From the NCBI RefSeq assembly GCF_002263495.1, contig NZ_CP022753.1, positions 1,860,001-1,924,000 on the forward strand: a stretch of 64,000 bases of DNA. Direction: 5' to 3'. The DNA is from Nocardiopsis gilva YIM 90087. GTDB taxonomy: Bacteria; Actinomycetota; Actinomycetes; Streptosporangiales; Streptosporangiaceae. Positions 40,841-49,733 of this stretch are shown piece after piece (within the stretch, counting starts at the first letter, position 1; each line of letters opens with the position of its first letter). The notes under the pieces were generated by a model. That model ran no database searches, was not told the DNA's origin, and saw nothing but the letters and a program-made list of their open reading frames with translations. The translations under genes were made by a program, and so were the position numbers.

Positions 40841-41608
40841 GTGCCGGAGAACGAAGGTCATAGCAGCACGAAGGACCCGGATATGCACGACACGGGCTGG
40901 AAGCGCGTGGTGCTGAAACTGTCGGGAGAGGCCTTCGCCGGCGGTAGCGAGCTGGGCATCGATCCCAGCATCGTGCAGTTCGTGGCGGAGGCCGTGGCGG
41001 AGGCCGCGTCCGAGGGCATCCAGGTCGCCATAGTGGTCGGTGGCGGCAACTACATCCGCGGCGCCGAACTGTCCGAGGGCGGGATGGAGCGCGGGCGCGC
41101 CGACTACATGGGCATGCTCGGCACCGTCATCAACTGCCTGGCCCTGCAGGACTTCCTGGAGCGCCTGGGCGTCGAGACGCGCGTGCAGACGGCGATCCAC
41201 ATGAGCCAGGTCGCCGAGCCCTACATCCCGCGCCGCGCGGTGCGCCACCTTGAGAAGGGCCGCGTCGTCATCTTCGGCGCCGGTCTCGGTGCGCCGTTCT
41301 TCTCCACCGACACCACCGCTGCGCAGCGCGCGCTGGAGATCGGTGCGCACGCTGTTCTCAAGGGCACGCAGGTCGACGGTGTCTACGACTCCGACCCGCA
41401 CCGCAACCCGAACGCGGTGAAGTTCGACCGCCTCGACTACAACGAAGTGCTCACCCGAGGCCTGAAGGTCATGGACGCCACCGCGGTGAGCCAGTGCATG
41501 GACAACGGTCTGCCGATCGTCGTCTTCGACCTCATGGGGCAGGGCAACATCGTCCGCGCCGTGCGCGGGGAGAAGATCGGCACCATCGTGTGTCCGGCCG
41601 ACAGCTGA
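40841..41608 (+). CDS. pyrH: Uridylate kinase
   Basis: 255 residues. PyrH phosphorylates UMP to UDP; bacterial enzymes are hexamers of the amino-acid-kinase fold. [35 protein letters not shown] and [12 protein letters not shown] are all clear. GTG 40841 follows AGAAGGAGG by 12 bases; ATG 40883 is an alternative that would drop an unconserved 14-residue head. Confidence 0.96.
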   Translation: MPENEGHSSTKDPDMHDTGWKRVVLKLSGEAFAGGSELGIDPSIVQFVAEAVAEAASEGIQVAIVVGGGNYIRGAELSEGGMERGRADYMGMLGTVINCLALQDFLERLGVETRVQTAIHMSQVAEPYIPRRAVRHLEKGRVVIFGAGLGAPFFSTDTTAAQRALEIGAHAVLKGTQVDGVYDSDPHRNPNAVKFDRLDYNEVLTRGLKVMDATAVSQCMDNGLPIVVFDLMGQGNIVRAVRGEKIGTIVCPADS

Positions 41609-41677
41609 TCCAGTGATCCAGCGCTGATTCAGCGCAGACCTCGAATCGACGGACCACAGCGACACACGGGAGCCGCA

Positions 41678-42235
41678 ATGATCGAAGAGACACTCCTCGA
41701 GGCAGAGGAGAAAATGGAAAAGGCGGTCGTGGTCGCCAAGGAGGATTTCGCCGCGATCCGCACGGGCCGTCCCGGCCCCGCGACGTTCAACAAGATCACG
41801 GTGGACTACTACGGCGCCCAGACCCCCGTCAACCAGCTCGCGTCGTTCTCCGTCCCCGAAGCGCGCATGGTGGTCGTCTCGCCGTTCGACAAGACCTCGA
41901 TGCAGGCCATCGAGAAGGCCATTCGCGACAGTGACCTCGGCGTGAACCCCGCCAACGACGGCAACATCATCCGTGTGGTCTTCCCGGAGCTGTCCGAGGA
42001 GCGCCGCAAGGAGTACATCAAGGTGGTCCGCGGCAAGGCTGAGGACGGCAAGGTCTCGATCCGCAACGTGCGTCGGCACGCCAAGGACGCGCTGGACAAG
42101 GCCGTCAAGGGCGGCGAGATCGGCGAGGACGAGGGCCACCGTGCGCAGGACGAGCTGGACGAGCTCACCCAGAAGTACACGGGTGAGATCGACGAGCTGC
42201 TGAAGCACAAGGAAACCGAACTGCTCGAGGTCTAG
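41678..42235 (+). CDS. frr: Ribosome recycling factor
   Basis: 185 residues, the usual length. RRF with EF-G splits the post-termination ribosome. [48 protein letters not shown] and VRRHAKDAL are conserved. ATG 41678 has CGGGAG upstream. The order pyrH-frr-cdsA is universal in actinobacteria. Confidence 0.96.
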   Translation: MIEETLLEAEEKMEKAVVVAKEDFAAIRTGRPGPATFNKITVDYYGAQTPVNQLASFSVPEARMVVVSPFDKTSMQAIEKAIRDSDLGVNPANDGNIIRVVFPELSEERRKEYIKVVRGKAEDGKVSIRNVRRHAKDALDKAVKGGEIGEDEGHRAQDELDELTQKYTGEIDELLKHKETELLEV

Positions 42236-42240
42236 GGTCC

Positions 42241-43359
42241 GTGTCCTACTCTGAGCCCGGTTCGGATTCCACCGACGACAATGGGCGGGCCGCCGCTGGC
42301 CCGCCCGCTGACTCTGTCGACTCCGCGGACGCACCGGTGACGCCGTCCTCCAACGGCACAGCGTCCGCCGCCGCCAACGGGTCCGGGTCGGACAATGGCT
42401 CGGCCGCCGTCAGCGGTCCTCCGGCGGGCGGCTCCACATCGGCCGGCGGCCCCGCACCATCGGCGGAGAACAGGAACGGTTCAGGCGCATCGGGCATGAA
42501 CGGCACGAGCAACGGAAAGCCCCGCAAGGGGCTGCGCAAGCCCGGCGGTGACCCGATCCGAACCGGCCGCAACCTCCCGCTCGCCACCGTGAGCGGGATC
42601 GCCCTCGGCGCGCTCGTCCTGCTGTCGATCTACCCCTTCCCCGCGGCGTTCGTCGCGATCACCTCGGCGGCCGTCCTCATCGGCCTGCGCGAGCTGAAGC
42701 GCGCGGTCGCGGAGAAAGGCGTGTCCCTGGCGGTGGCCCCGCTCCTCGCGGGCGGGATCGCGATGCAGCCGGCGGCGTACTTCGGCGGCCCGGGCTGGCT
42801 GGCGGGCACGACCGCGGTCACCGCGATCGCGGCCCTGTCCTGGCGGCTGCGCGGGGGTGCGGACGGGTACGTGCGGGACGCGGCGGGCAGCCTCTTCGTG
42901 CTGCTGTACCTGCCGTTCCTGCTGGCCACGTGGCAACTGCTGATCTCGACCCCCGGTGACGGCCAAGAGCGGCTGATCGCCTTCATCCTCGTGACGATCA
43001 GCAGCGACATCGGCGGCTACTTCGCCGGTATCACCACCGGCCGACACAAGATGGCGCCGAACATCAGCCCCAACAAGACCTGGGAGGGCTTCGTCGGGTC
43101 GGTCCTCGCCTGCATGCTGGCCGGTGCCCTCACGGTCTCCCTGATGCTGGACGGCCCCGTCTGGGCCGGGGTGGTGCTCGGCGTCGCGGTGGTCCTGGCC
43201 GCGACCGTGGGTGACCTGATCGAGTCGCTCATCAAGCGCGACCTCGGCATCAAGGACATGGGCCGCTTCATGCCGGGCCACGGCGGCCTGATGGACCGCC
43301 TGGACTCCCTCCTCCTCGGAGGCGCAGTGTCCTGGGTGGTCCTGACCCTCCTGGTCTAG
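42241..43359 (+). CDS. cdsA: Phosphatidate cytidylyltransferase
   Basis: 372 residues from GTG 42241. CdsA makes CDP-diacylglycerol for phospholipid synthesis. The first 115 residues are a Ser/Gly/Ala/Asn-rich cytoplasmic head. Seven or eight transmembrane segments follow, and the CDP-alcohol signature SLIKRDLGIKDMGRFMPGHGG...DRLD lies near the end. frr ends 5 bases before it. In other actinobacteria rlmN follows immediately; here about 4 kb of accessory genes intervene. Confidence 0.95.
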   Translation: MSYSEPGSDSTDDNGRAAAGPPADSVDSADAPVTPSSNGTASAAANGSGSDNGSAAVSGPPAGGSTSAGGPAPSAENRNGSGASGMNGTSNGKPRKGLRKPGGDPIRTGRNLPLATVSGIALGALVLLSIYPFPAAFVAITSAAVLIGLRELKRAVAEKGVSLAVAPLLAGGIAMQPAAYFGGPGWLAGTTAVTAIAALSWRLRGGADGYVRDAAGSLFVLLYLPFLLATWQLLISTPGDGQERLIAFILVTISSDIGGYFAGITTGRHKMAPNISPNKTWEGFVGSVLACMLAGALTVSLMLDGPVWAGVVLGVAVVLAATVGDLIESLIKRDLGIKDMGRFMPGHGGLMDRLDSLLLGGAVSWVVLTLLV

Positions 43360-43432
43360 CCGCGAGACGAATCGGCACCTTCAAGCGGTAGCAGCTGGGG
43401 CGGGGCGCGGATCGCGCTCCGCCCCACGCGTG

Positions 43433-44662
43433 TCACACCCTGGTCAGTCCGCGAACACTCCTGCTGCCCAGCGCACCGCCCGTCGCCAGGACGGTGAGTA
43501 CTGCCATCCCCACCAGCGTCGCCTCAAGTCCCACGACCGTGGCGATCGGTCCGACCGCGACCTCGCCGAGCGGCATCGCGATGAACGACCCGAGCGCGTC
43601 GTAGGAGTAGACACGCGAGAGCTTGTCCGGTGGAATGTTCTGCTGCATCGAGACTTCCCACGCCACGCCGAACTGCTCCATCGCGACCCCGGCCACGAAC
43701 ATCGAGGCGAACAGGAACGGGATCCCCGTCCCCGTCCCGAGCACCGTCAGCGGCAGCGCGTCGAGGGCCGCGAGGGCCACACCGAAGACCAGTGCCCGCC
43801 GCGGCTGCCACCGGGCGGCCAGCACCCCGCCCAGGAGCATGCCGATGCTGTTCGTCGCGAGCACCAGCCCCCAGACCGTGCGGCCGAACGAGGCGTCGGC
43901 GACCGCCGGACCGAGCACCGCCACCGTTCCCGACCACGTGGCGTTGACGACCATGAACTGCAGTACGACGACCCACACCCAGGGCCGAGCGACCACCTCG
44001 CCCCACCCCTCGCGCAGATCCCGCAGCACGTCGGCGCGCTCCTCAGCGCGACCGGCCGCAGGCGGCAGCCGAAGGAGGAGAAAGCAGAGCGCGGCCAGGA
44101 CGAAGACCAGGGCGTTGACGGCGAGTGCCCACCCGGGACCGAACAGATCCGCCATGCCCGCCGCCGCGGACATCCCGACGAACATGCCGATGTGCACCCC
44201 GATCCGCACCAGCGCGTTGGCCGGACGCAGCAGCGCAGGGGGCACCGTCTGCGGGGTCAGCGCGGCCGCGGCGGGCAGGTTCGCGGCCGCCGCAGCTCCA
44301 TTGACCAGGCTCAGCACGATCATCACCGGGAGCGACGCGAACCCGAGCAGCACACTCGCCGCGAGCATCCCCTGCGACAGAGCCGCAAGCGCACACCCGC
44401 CGCGCAGGATGAGATCCCGCGGAAACCGGTCGGCGAGCACCCCGCCGAACAGCAGCAGCGCCACATTCGCCAATGACCGGGCACCCACGACCAACCCGAG
44501 ATACACCAGCGATCCGGTGACCTGAAGCACGGCGAACGCGAGCGCGACGGTCGCGACGCCGTTGCCGAAGTACATCAGAGCACGCCCAGCGGCCAACGCC
44601 CGAAACGCGGGATGCCGCAGCGGCGCCGTGATGGAGATCCGTTCGTCGGGAAGGAGGTTCAT
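43433..44662 (-). CDS. MFS transporter, 12-helix type
   Basis: 409 residues; ATG 44662 follows GGGAGGGG closely. About 12 hydrophobic helices form two repeats; motif A-like loop LFGGVLADRFPRDLILRGG (about residues 73-91) is present. It resembles MFS exporters of the MMR/enterobactin type used for drugs or siderophores, but the substrate is unknown. It faces cdsA convergently and is divergent from the cupin gene, an accessory pair set between cdsA and rlmN. Confidence 0.9.
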   Translation of the reverse strand: MNLLPDERISITAPLRHPAFRALAAGRALMYFGNGVATVALAFAVLQVTGSLVYLGLVVGARSLANVALLLFGGVLADRFPRDLILRGGCALAALSQGMLAASVLLGFASLPVMIVLSLVNGAAAAANLPAAAALTPQTVPPALLRPANALVRIGVHIGMFVGMSAAAGMADLFGPGWALAVNALVFVLAALCFLLLRLPPAAGRAEERADVLRDLREGWGEVVARPWVWVVVLQFMVVNATWSGTVAVLGPAVADASFGRTVWGLVLATNSIGMLLGGVLAARWQPRRALVFGVALAALDALPLTVLGTGTGIPFLFASMFVAGVAMEQFGVAWEVSMQQNIPPDKLSRVYSYDALGSFIAMPLGEVAVGPIATVVGLEATLVGMAVLTVLATGGALGSRSVRGLTRV

Positions 44663-44790
44663 TCCCCTCCCGCCATGGCGGTCGACTCATATGGGGGAGA
44701 TGAGGGCACGGCTACGAAGCATGCGCGAGGCCGCATTCGAGAGTCAACGGATTTTCTCGTCGCCGACGACGGAGCGATTCGGTCGGCTGC

Positions 44791-44796
44791 TACCTT
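44791..44796 (+). promoter_or_regulatory. -10 box of the cupin gene, leaderless start
   Basis: TACCTT ends 8 bases before ATG 44805; no Shine-Dalgarno site lies between. Confidence 0.4.
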
Positions 44797-44804
44797 CCGG
44801 ACAC

Positions 44805-45251
44805 ATGGACGACACCGTTTATGTGGGGAATGCGGGCGAGGACGCGGCACTGGACCGAGGATGGCTGCTCGGCCACTTCAAGAACGTCGCCGACCCGCGC
44901 CACAGCGACGCCGTCGAGATCAAGTGGGGTGTCCACGCGCAGGGCGACGAGCGGGCGCAGTGGGTGACCGGCGAGGAGCGTACGGCCCTGCTCGTCCTCA
45001 TCAGCGGGCGCTTCCGGGTGGAACTGCCAGAGCGCAGTGTTCTGCTGTCCCAGCAGGGGGACTACGTCGTATGGGGTAGGGGCATCGACCATTCTTGGTT
45101 TGCGGAGGAAGACTCTGTCGTACTGACCGTTCGCTGGCCATCGGTTCCCGGCTACAAGGTGAGCGGTGATACCGCGCGGCTTGTCCCGCTTTCCCTCGAT
45201 GATCACGGTAATCCCTCGGACAGTCGGACAGAGTCAGCGGCATACCCGTGA
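44805..45251 (+). CDS. Cupin-fold protein (often misnamed signal peptidase I)
   Basis: 148 residues from ATG 44805 (MDDTVYVGNAGEDAALDRGW...). A single cupin barrel: LLGHF, VEIKWGVHAQGDERAQW, LLVLISGRFRVEL, QGDYVVWGRGIDHSWFAEEDSVVLTVRWPSV. Metal ligands are probably the His in GVH and HSW, with the Glu/Asp between. Relatives are frequently labelled signal peptidase in databases, without the Ser/Lys dyad. A frame extension to ATG 44704 has a GGGGGAG site, so a longer form cannot be excluded. Function unknown. Confidence 0.78.
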   Translation: MDDTVYVGNAGEDAALDRGWLLGHFKNVADPRHSDAVEIKWGVHAQGDERAQWVTGEERTALLVLISGRFRVELPERSVLLSQQGDYVVWGRGIDHSWFAEEDSVVLTVRWPSVPGYKVSGDTARLVPLSLDDHGNPSDSRTESAAYP

Positions 45252-45534
45252 TCGCCGCCTGCGGGGGCGGGGGGAGGGGTCTGCTGTGCGGCCTTGTCGG
45301 CGGTTGTCTTCCCGGTGTTCTGTGGGGAAAGCGGCACCGAGGGCGGTGGGGGCCGGGCGCGCCGGTCGCGTCGGGGATGCGGCCGGGCGGGGCGGCGGCC
45401 CGCAATGCCGTGCACCTCCCAGGGGAGCGGCGGGGGCAGCGACGGCGGAGAGGGTGGGGCGCCTCCTATCGGCTCCCGGGCGGGCCATGCGGGCTGCCGG
45501 GTGCCGGGTATGCCTTGTTTGCCACAAGTTCCCA
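45252..45534. other. Intergenic region, left part of the 0.8-kb gap
   Basis: GC-rich, no supported gene. GATGATCACGGTAATCCC at about 45199-45216, inside the cupin 3' end, resembles the family B palindrome and could be a half copy. Confidence 0.4.
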
Positions 45535-45598
45535 GCGATGATCATGGGAATCCTGTCGAAAATCGGCCGGAAATCGACAGAATTCCCGTGATCATCGC
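45535..45598. repeat. Long palindrome, family B
   Basis: Arms 45535-45559 and 45574-45598 pair over 25 positions with one wobble and one mismatch. The inner region AAATCGGCCGGAAA is partly self-complementary. The right arm reappears as a single half at 63761. Confidence 0.88.
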
Positions 45599-45677
45599 CC
45601 GAGGGTCCTGCGATGAGGCGGCAAGGCGGGAAGAGGTGAGTGCTTTGTCCTGTTTGTCATGGTCAGCGCTGGGTAGA

Positions 45678-45745
45678 TCCGTTGATCTCGGGGATATCGA
45701 CCGAATAGTTGCCAATATTCGGTCGATATCCCCGAGATCAACGGA
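45678..45745. repeat. Long palindrome, family A, with a unique inner arm
   Basis: Arms 45678-45707 and 45716-45745 are perfect 30-bp complements with an 8-base loop. The outer part TCCGTTGATCTCGG is as in the other copies; the inner arm (GGATATCGACCGAATA) differs. It is 80 bases from the family B element, between the convergent cupin and SUFU genes. Confidence 0.92.
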
Positions 45746-46060
45746 GGTGCGGACAAAACGGGCACACAGAGAGCGCTTTCCCGCCCCCGGGCACCGCCGG
45801 ATCCGGTAGCCGACAGGGGCGCCCCCCGGCGCTATCGGCCGTCGCTGCCGCTTTTCCCCAGCCCGCCCCTACCGGGAGGATTCATGGCCAGCGGACCGCC
45901 GCCGCGCCCCCGGCCCAGCCCCCACCCCCATGAGAACCGGCGCCCCCAGCCCCCTCCGACCTCGGCGCTGCTTGTGGAGGCTCGACCGAGGTGGTGCGTT
46001 GGGAGCGAGCCGCCGACGCGAATCCAGCTCCGGCACATCGGAGAGAAGTGGGAAAGAAAA
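45746..46060. other. Right part of the 0.8-kb gap
   Basis: Pro-rich open frames are present, such as one from ATG 45884 behind GGGAGGA (82 codons), but composition is uneven and it runs antisense into the SUFU gene. I do not call a gene here. Confidence 0.35.
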
Positions 46061-46076
46061 AGGCCCGTCCAGGCCT
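46061..46076 (-). terminator. Intrinsic terminator of the SUFU gene
   Basis: On the minus strand AGGCC...GGCCT pairs around 6 bases and is followed by TTTTTCTTTCCC, a true U-tract, 10 bases past the stop of the SUFU gene. Confidence 0.85.
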
Positions 46077-46085
46077 ATATCGCCG

Positions 46086-47171
46086 CTACCCCAGCACCCA
46101 GCTGCGTCCTTCCGCCGCGAGTTTGTCGATGAGGGTGGCGGCGTCGTGTTCCTTGGCGAAGAGGTGTTCGGGGCGGGTGATGGGGACGATCCAGAGCCAG
46201 TGGACCGGGTCGCCGTGGAAGGTGAGGCCCGAGGTGTTGGGTGGGAGGTGGCCTTCCGGGGCCGACAGTGGGGTCGGGTCGGCGATGAGGAGGACGGCGG
46301 TGTTGGTGCCGCGGACGGCGCGGTCTTCGAGGTTGTCCAGCCACTTGACGCTGTGGCCGGTGCCGAACCAGGTGACGGCGCGCCAGGGGAAGGCGCCGAT
46401 CCAGCGGAAGATGCGGGCGGCCTCGTGGGCGGGGCGGGTGGTGGCCAAGGCCAGTTCGATGCGGGCGTAGGGGGAGGTGTCGGCCATGTAGCGGTCGAGT
46501 GTGGGCATTCTCTGGCCGCACATGCCGACCGTGCTGAGGATCGTGAAGGGCCGGTTCCCTTCGGGAGGGCGTTCGGAGACGCGGATCAGGGGGGCATGGC
46601 CGTCGGAGACGTCCCAGTAGTGGCCGGCCGTGCCCACGCATCTGTTGAGGTGGTTGAACACGGCGCGCTGGACGCTGCGCCAGGCGCCGGGGACCGCTCT
46701 CCAGTCCCAGTAGGCCTCGGCGTGGACCACGCGTGGCCACAGCCGGTCCGCCTCCGGGTCGAGTGCCCAGGCATACGGGCTGCGGCCGATCGCCTCGCGG
46801 GCGTAGCCGGGAAGGCCGCTGTCGGCCTCGGCCCATCCGGGGATGACCGCGAGGAGGCCGTCGTTGTCGAGCAGCGCCAGCCCGTCGCCCTCCTCGAACC
46901 ACACCACGCGCAGCTGTTCGGGGTCGAAGCGGGCGTGGCCCTGGGGGTGTTTGGTGTGCGCGGCGGGCATCAGCGGGGCCTGCCCCTCGTACAGGCCGCT
47001 GGGGTCGCTGGTCTCCGGGGCCATCTCGTGGTTAGCGAGCCACACCGGCACGCGGATCCGGTCACGGGCGTCGAGCAGGTAGGCCGCCGTGGTCCGGGAG
47101 TCGCACTCGACGATGACGCGGCGGCTGCGGTACGGGCTGAACTGGTCCAGCAGGATGTGCGTTCCGCTCAA
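46086..47171 (-). CDS. Suppressor-of-fused (SUFU) domain protein
   Basis: 361 residues. The first half (about 1-150) is not assigned. The C-terminal half has the SUFU pattern: [36 protein letters not shown], and [34 protein letters not shown]. Bacterial SUFU proteins occur as immunity proteins in polymorphic toxin loci and as stand-alone proteins; no toxin gene is next to it here. Not essential to the conserved core, so it is part of the accessory insert before rlmN. Start 47171 rests on the open frame; the rlmN message faces away. Confidence 0.72.
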   Translation of the reverse strand: MSGTHILLDQFSPYRSRRVIVECDSRTTAAYLLDARDRIRVPVWLANHEMAPETSDPSGLYEGQAPLMPAAHTKHPQGHARFDPEQLRVVWFEEGDGLALLDNDGLLAVIPGWAEADSGLPGYAREAIGRSPYAWALDPEADRLWPRVVHAEAYWDWRAVPGAWRSVQRAVFNHLNRCVGTAGHYWDVSDGHAPLIRVSERPPEGNRPFTILSTVGMCGQRMPTLDRYMADTSPYARIELALATTRPAHEAARIFRWIGAFPWRAVTWFGTGHSVKWLDNLEDRAVRGTNTAVLLIADPTPLSAPEGHLPPNTSGLTFHGDPVHWLWIVPITRPEHLFAKEHDAATLIDKLAAEGRSWVLG

Positions 47172-47357
47172 CTGACCTCCCGACCTCAGCCACCGTCACC
47201 GCCGCCACCGCACGACAGTGTCCACGCGTCGCATAGCATGAACCGTAATGCCCTGACGGGCGGTGCCGCATCTCAGAGGCCCCAAATGGCCGCCGAATCG
47301 CGGACCATGCGGCCACCCCGCCCGAACCCTGTCGCCCAAGATCCTTCTAGGACCTGC

Positions 47358-48458
47358 ATGCCTGCCGAGCTCACCTTCGTCGCCCCGCGCCGTGCCAAGC
47401 CGCCGCGGCACCTCGCCGACCTCAGCCCGGAGGAGCGCCGCACCGCCGTCACCAAGCTCGGAGAGAAGCCCTTCCGCGCCAAGCAGCTGGCCCAGCACTA
47501 CTTCGGCCACCTGGAATCGGACACCTCGGCGATGACCGATCTCCCCGCCGAATCCCGCGAACGACTCGGTGAGGCGCTGCTGCCGAAGCTGCTCACACCG
47601 GTCAAGCACATCACCTGCGACAACGGCATGACCCGCAAGACGCTGTGGCGCGCCTTCGACGGTGTCCTCTTCGAGTCGGTGCTGATGCGCTACCCCGACC
47701 GCGTCACGCTGTGCGTGTCCTCCCAGGCCGGCTGCGGCATGAACTGCCCGTTCTGCGCGACGGGACAGAACGGCCTCACCCGTAACCTGTCTACTGGCGA
47801 GATCGTCGACCAGATCGTGTCCGTCGCGCGCGACCTGGAGCGCGGCGAGGTTGCGGGCGGCCCGGGACGCATCAGCAACATCGTCTTCATGGGCATGGGC
47901 GAGCCGCTGGCCAACTACCGCCGGGTGCTCGAATCCGTGCGCCGCATCACCGACCCGGTCCCCGGTGGGCTCGGCATCTCGCAGCGCGGCGTCACCGTCT
48001 CCACTGTCGGCCTGGTCCCGGCCGTCGAGAAGCTGACCGCAGAGCGCATGCAGGTGCGCCTGGCCATCTCGCTGCACGCTCCCGATGACGAGCTGCGCGA
48101 TGAACTCGTGCCGGTCAACAACCGGTGGAAGGTCTCGGAGGTGCTCGACTCCGCCTGGAAGTACGCCGCGACGACCGGCCGCCGGGTGTCGATCGAGTAC
48201 GCGCTCATCCGCGACATCAACGATCAGGCCTGGCGCGCCGATCTGCTGGGCCGTCTGCTCAAGGGCAAGCTGGTGCACGTCAACCTGATCCCGCTGAACC
48301 CGACCCCCGGGTCGAAGTGGACCGCGTCGCGCCCTGAGGACGAGCACGAGTTCGTCCGCCGTTTGGAGTCACACGGCGTCTCGGTCACCATCCGCGACAC
48401 CCGCGGACAGGAGATCGACGGGGCCTGCGGCCAGCTCGCCGCCGCCGCCGAGAACTAG
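47358..48458 (+). CDS. rlmN: Dual 23S rRNA (adenine2503-C2)/tRNA (adenine37-C2)-methyltransferase
   Basis: 366 residues from ATG 47358, with AGGA 7 bases upstream. RlmN is a radical-SAM enzyme. The CGMNCPFC cluster motif (Cx3Cx2C) is at about residues 127-134; [18 protein letters not shown] and the C-terminal catalytic Cys in GACGQL are present. The in-frame extension upstream is antisense to the SUFU gene and not part of it. It is usually next to cdsA. Confidence 0.96.
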   Translation: MPAELTFVAPRRAKPPRHLADLSPEERRTAVTKLGEKPFRAKQLAQHYFGHLESDTSAMTDLPAESRERLGEALLPKLLTPVKHITCDNGMTRKTLWRAFDGVLFESVLMRYPDRVTLCVSSQAGCGMNCPFCATGQNGLTRNLSTGEIVDQIVSVARDLERGEVAGGPGRISNIVFMGMGEPLANYRRVLESVRRITDPVPGGLGISQRGVTVSTVGLVPAVEKLTAERMQVRLAISLHAPDDELRDELVPVNNRWKVSEVLDSAWKYAATTGRRVSIEYALIRDINDQAWRADLLGRLLKGKLVHVNLIPLNPTPGSKWTASRPEDEHEFVRRLESHGVSVTIRDTRGQEIDGACGQLAAAAEN

Positions 48459-48508
48459 GCGGCGACGATCCGCCGCGCCCGCCAGACCGCTCCTGAGGAA
48501 GGCCGGAC

Positions 48509-48982
48509 GTGACCGAGACCGCTCTGGCCTTCGGCTTCGGCCTGGTCTCGGCGCTGCTGCCGTTCCTCAACGTGGAGCTGTACCTGCTGGGCGCGGCCAC
48601 GCTGATGGGCGATGGCGCGCTGTTCGCGATGGCGGTGGCGGCCGGGCTCGGCCAGACGCTCGGCAAGATCGTCTACTACTACCTCGGCAAGGGCGTGCTC
48701 GACATCCCCTGGCTGAAGCGGCGATCGGAGACCCCGAGCCGCTGGAGCGCGCGGATGGCCCAGTGGCGGACCAAGGCCGAGGGGCGTCCCTGGTGGGCGG
48801 CGGGCCTCCTGGGCGTCAGCTCCTTCTCCAGCATTCCGCCCTTCATGGTCATCGCGGTGTTGGCGGGAACCGTGCGCATGCCGCTGTGGTCGTTCGTCGT
48901 CGTCACCATGGTGACGCGGACGGTGCGTTTCCTGCTGCTCGTCTACGCGCCGGGCACGGTCATGGCGTTCCTGCCCGGCTGA
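48509..48982 (+). CDS. VTT-domain (DedA/SNARE-associated type) membrane protein
   Basis: 157 residues from GTG 48509. Four or five hydrophobic helices; the PFLNVELYLLGAA start, GQTLGKIVYYYLGK and FSSIPPFMVIAVLAGTVRMPLW match VTT proteins. DedA-family members influence lipid scrambling and membrane homeostasis. The Arg/Glu of the canonical E-x3-P and G-x-x-x-R sites are only partly recognisable. Short spacing (50 bp) to rlmN suggests co-transcription. Confidence 0.8.
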   Translation: MTETALAFGFGLVSALLPFLNVELYLLGAATLMGDGALFAMAVAAGLGQTLGKIVYYYLGKGVLDIPWLKRRSETPSRWSARMAQWRTKAEGRPWWAAGLLGVSSFSSIPPFMVIAVLAGTVRMPLWSFVVVTMVTRTVRFLLLVYAPGTVMAFLPG

Positions 48983-48998
48983 CGGGCCCAGTGCCCGC

Positions 48999-49052
48999 CG
49001 GGGCCTACCGCGTCCCCCAGGCGTAGGTTTGCTTGCGCAGCTTCAGATAGAG
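48999..49052 (-). pseudogene. Duplicated 3' end of the downstream Lrp gene
   Basis: 54 bases that match 49101-49154 with a single change; the offset is 102 bp. On the minus strand it reads LYLKLRKQTYAWGTR and stop, the same C-terminus as the Lrp gene. No start or domain remains. The two copies are separated by about 48 bases of GC-rich sequence. Confidence 0.85.
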
Positions 49053-49106
49053 CGGTACTAGCCCAGGGGGGCGACCCCCTTCGACCCCCGGCGGCGCGGG
49101 CGGGGC

Positions 49107-49622
49107 CTACCGCGTCCCCCAGGCGTAGGTTTGCTTGCGCAGCTTCAAATAGAGGAAGCTCTCCGTCCCCGTGACGCTGGGCACCGCACGGATCTGGGTG
49201 AGGACTTCCAGCAGCTGCTCGTCGTCCGCGGCCACGACCTCCACCAGGAGGTCGAAGGAGCCCGCGGTGATCACCACGTATTCCACGCCCGCTACCTCGG
49301 CGAGCTCGTCAGCGGCCTCGTTGAGGTCGCCGTTGCACTTGACGCCGATCATGGCCTGGCGGCTGAAGCCCAGCATCATCGGATCGGTGACGCCCACGAC
49401 CTGGACCACCCCGGTCTCCAGCAGGCGCTGCACGCGCTGGCGCACCGCCGCCTCCGAGAGGCCGACGGCCTTGCCGATGGCCGCGTACGAGCGGCGCCCG
49501 TCCTCCTGCAGCTGCTCGATGATGCGCTTGGCGGTGTCGTCGAGCGCGGGACCGGAGTTGTTCTTCCGGCCCGACGGCTGGGGGTCGCCCTTGTCGGTCA
49601 CGTGCTCCTCCGAGCTGTGCAT
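49107..49622 (-). CDS. Lrp/AsnC family transcriptional regulator
   Basis: 171 residues. N-terminal winged HTH (ALDDTAKRIIEQLQEDGRRSYAAIGKAVGLSEAAVRQRVQRLLETGVV; about residues 26-75) and C-terminal RAM domain (about 85-165) are complete. Lrp proteins sense amino acids or related metabolites. The following PucR gene is also minus strand and the amine-catabolism genes lie beyond, so it probably regulates them, as in comparable actinobacterial loci; this is inferred. A relic copy of its 3' end lies just downstream (48999-49052). TTG/ATG choice is not in doubt: ATG 49622. Confidence 0.93.
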   Translation of the reverse strand: MHSSEEHVTDKGDPQPSGRKNNSGPALDDTAKRIIEQLQEDGRRSYAAIGKAVGLSEAAVRQRVQRLLETGVVQVVGVTDPMMLGFSRQAMIGVKCNGDLNEAADELAEVAGVEYVVITAGSFDLLVEVVAADDEQLLEVLTQIRAVPSVTGTESFLYLKLRKQTYAWGTR

Positions 49623-49733
49623 GAGGTATTCGTTATGGATAGTTCTTGCGGGTGTGAAGCAAGGAATTGGTTGAATCGGCCGCAGCTGGCGACGGAATCA
49701 ATGCTAGGTGCAGTATTCCATGTCGTCCGTCGG

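Noticed and set aside
44704-44804. Longer cupin start at ATG 44704 with a GGGGGAG site
   Set aside because: The extra 33 residues are not part of the cupin fold; the -10 box at 44791 favours ATG 44805. Kept as an alternative only.
45884-46132. Pro-rich 82-codon frame behind a GGGAGGA site
   Set aside because: No conserved motif; it runs antisense into the SUFU gene and its terminator.
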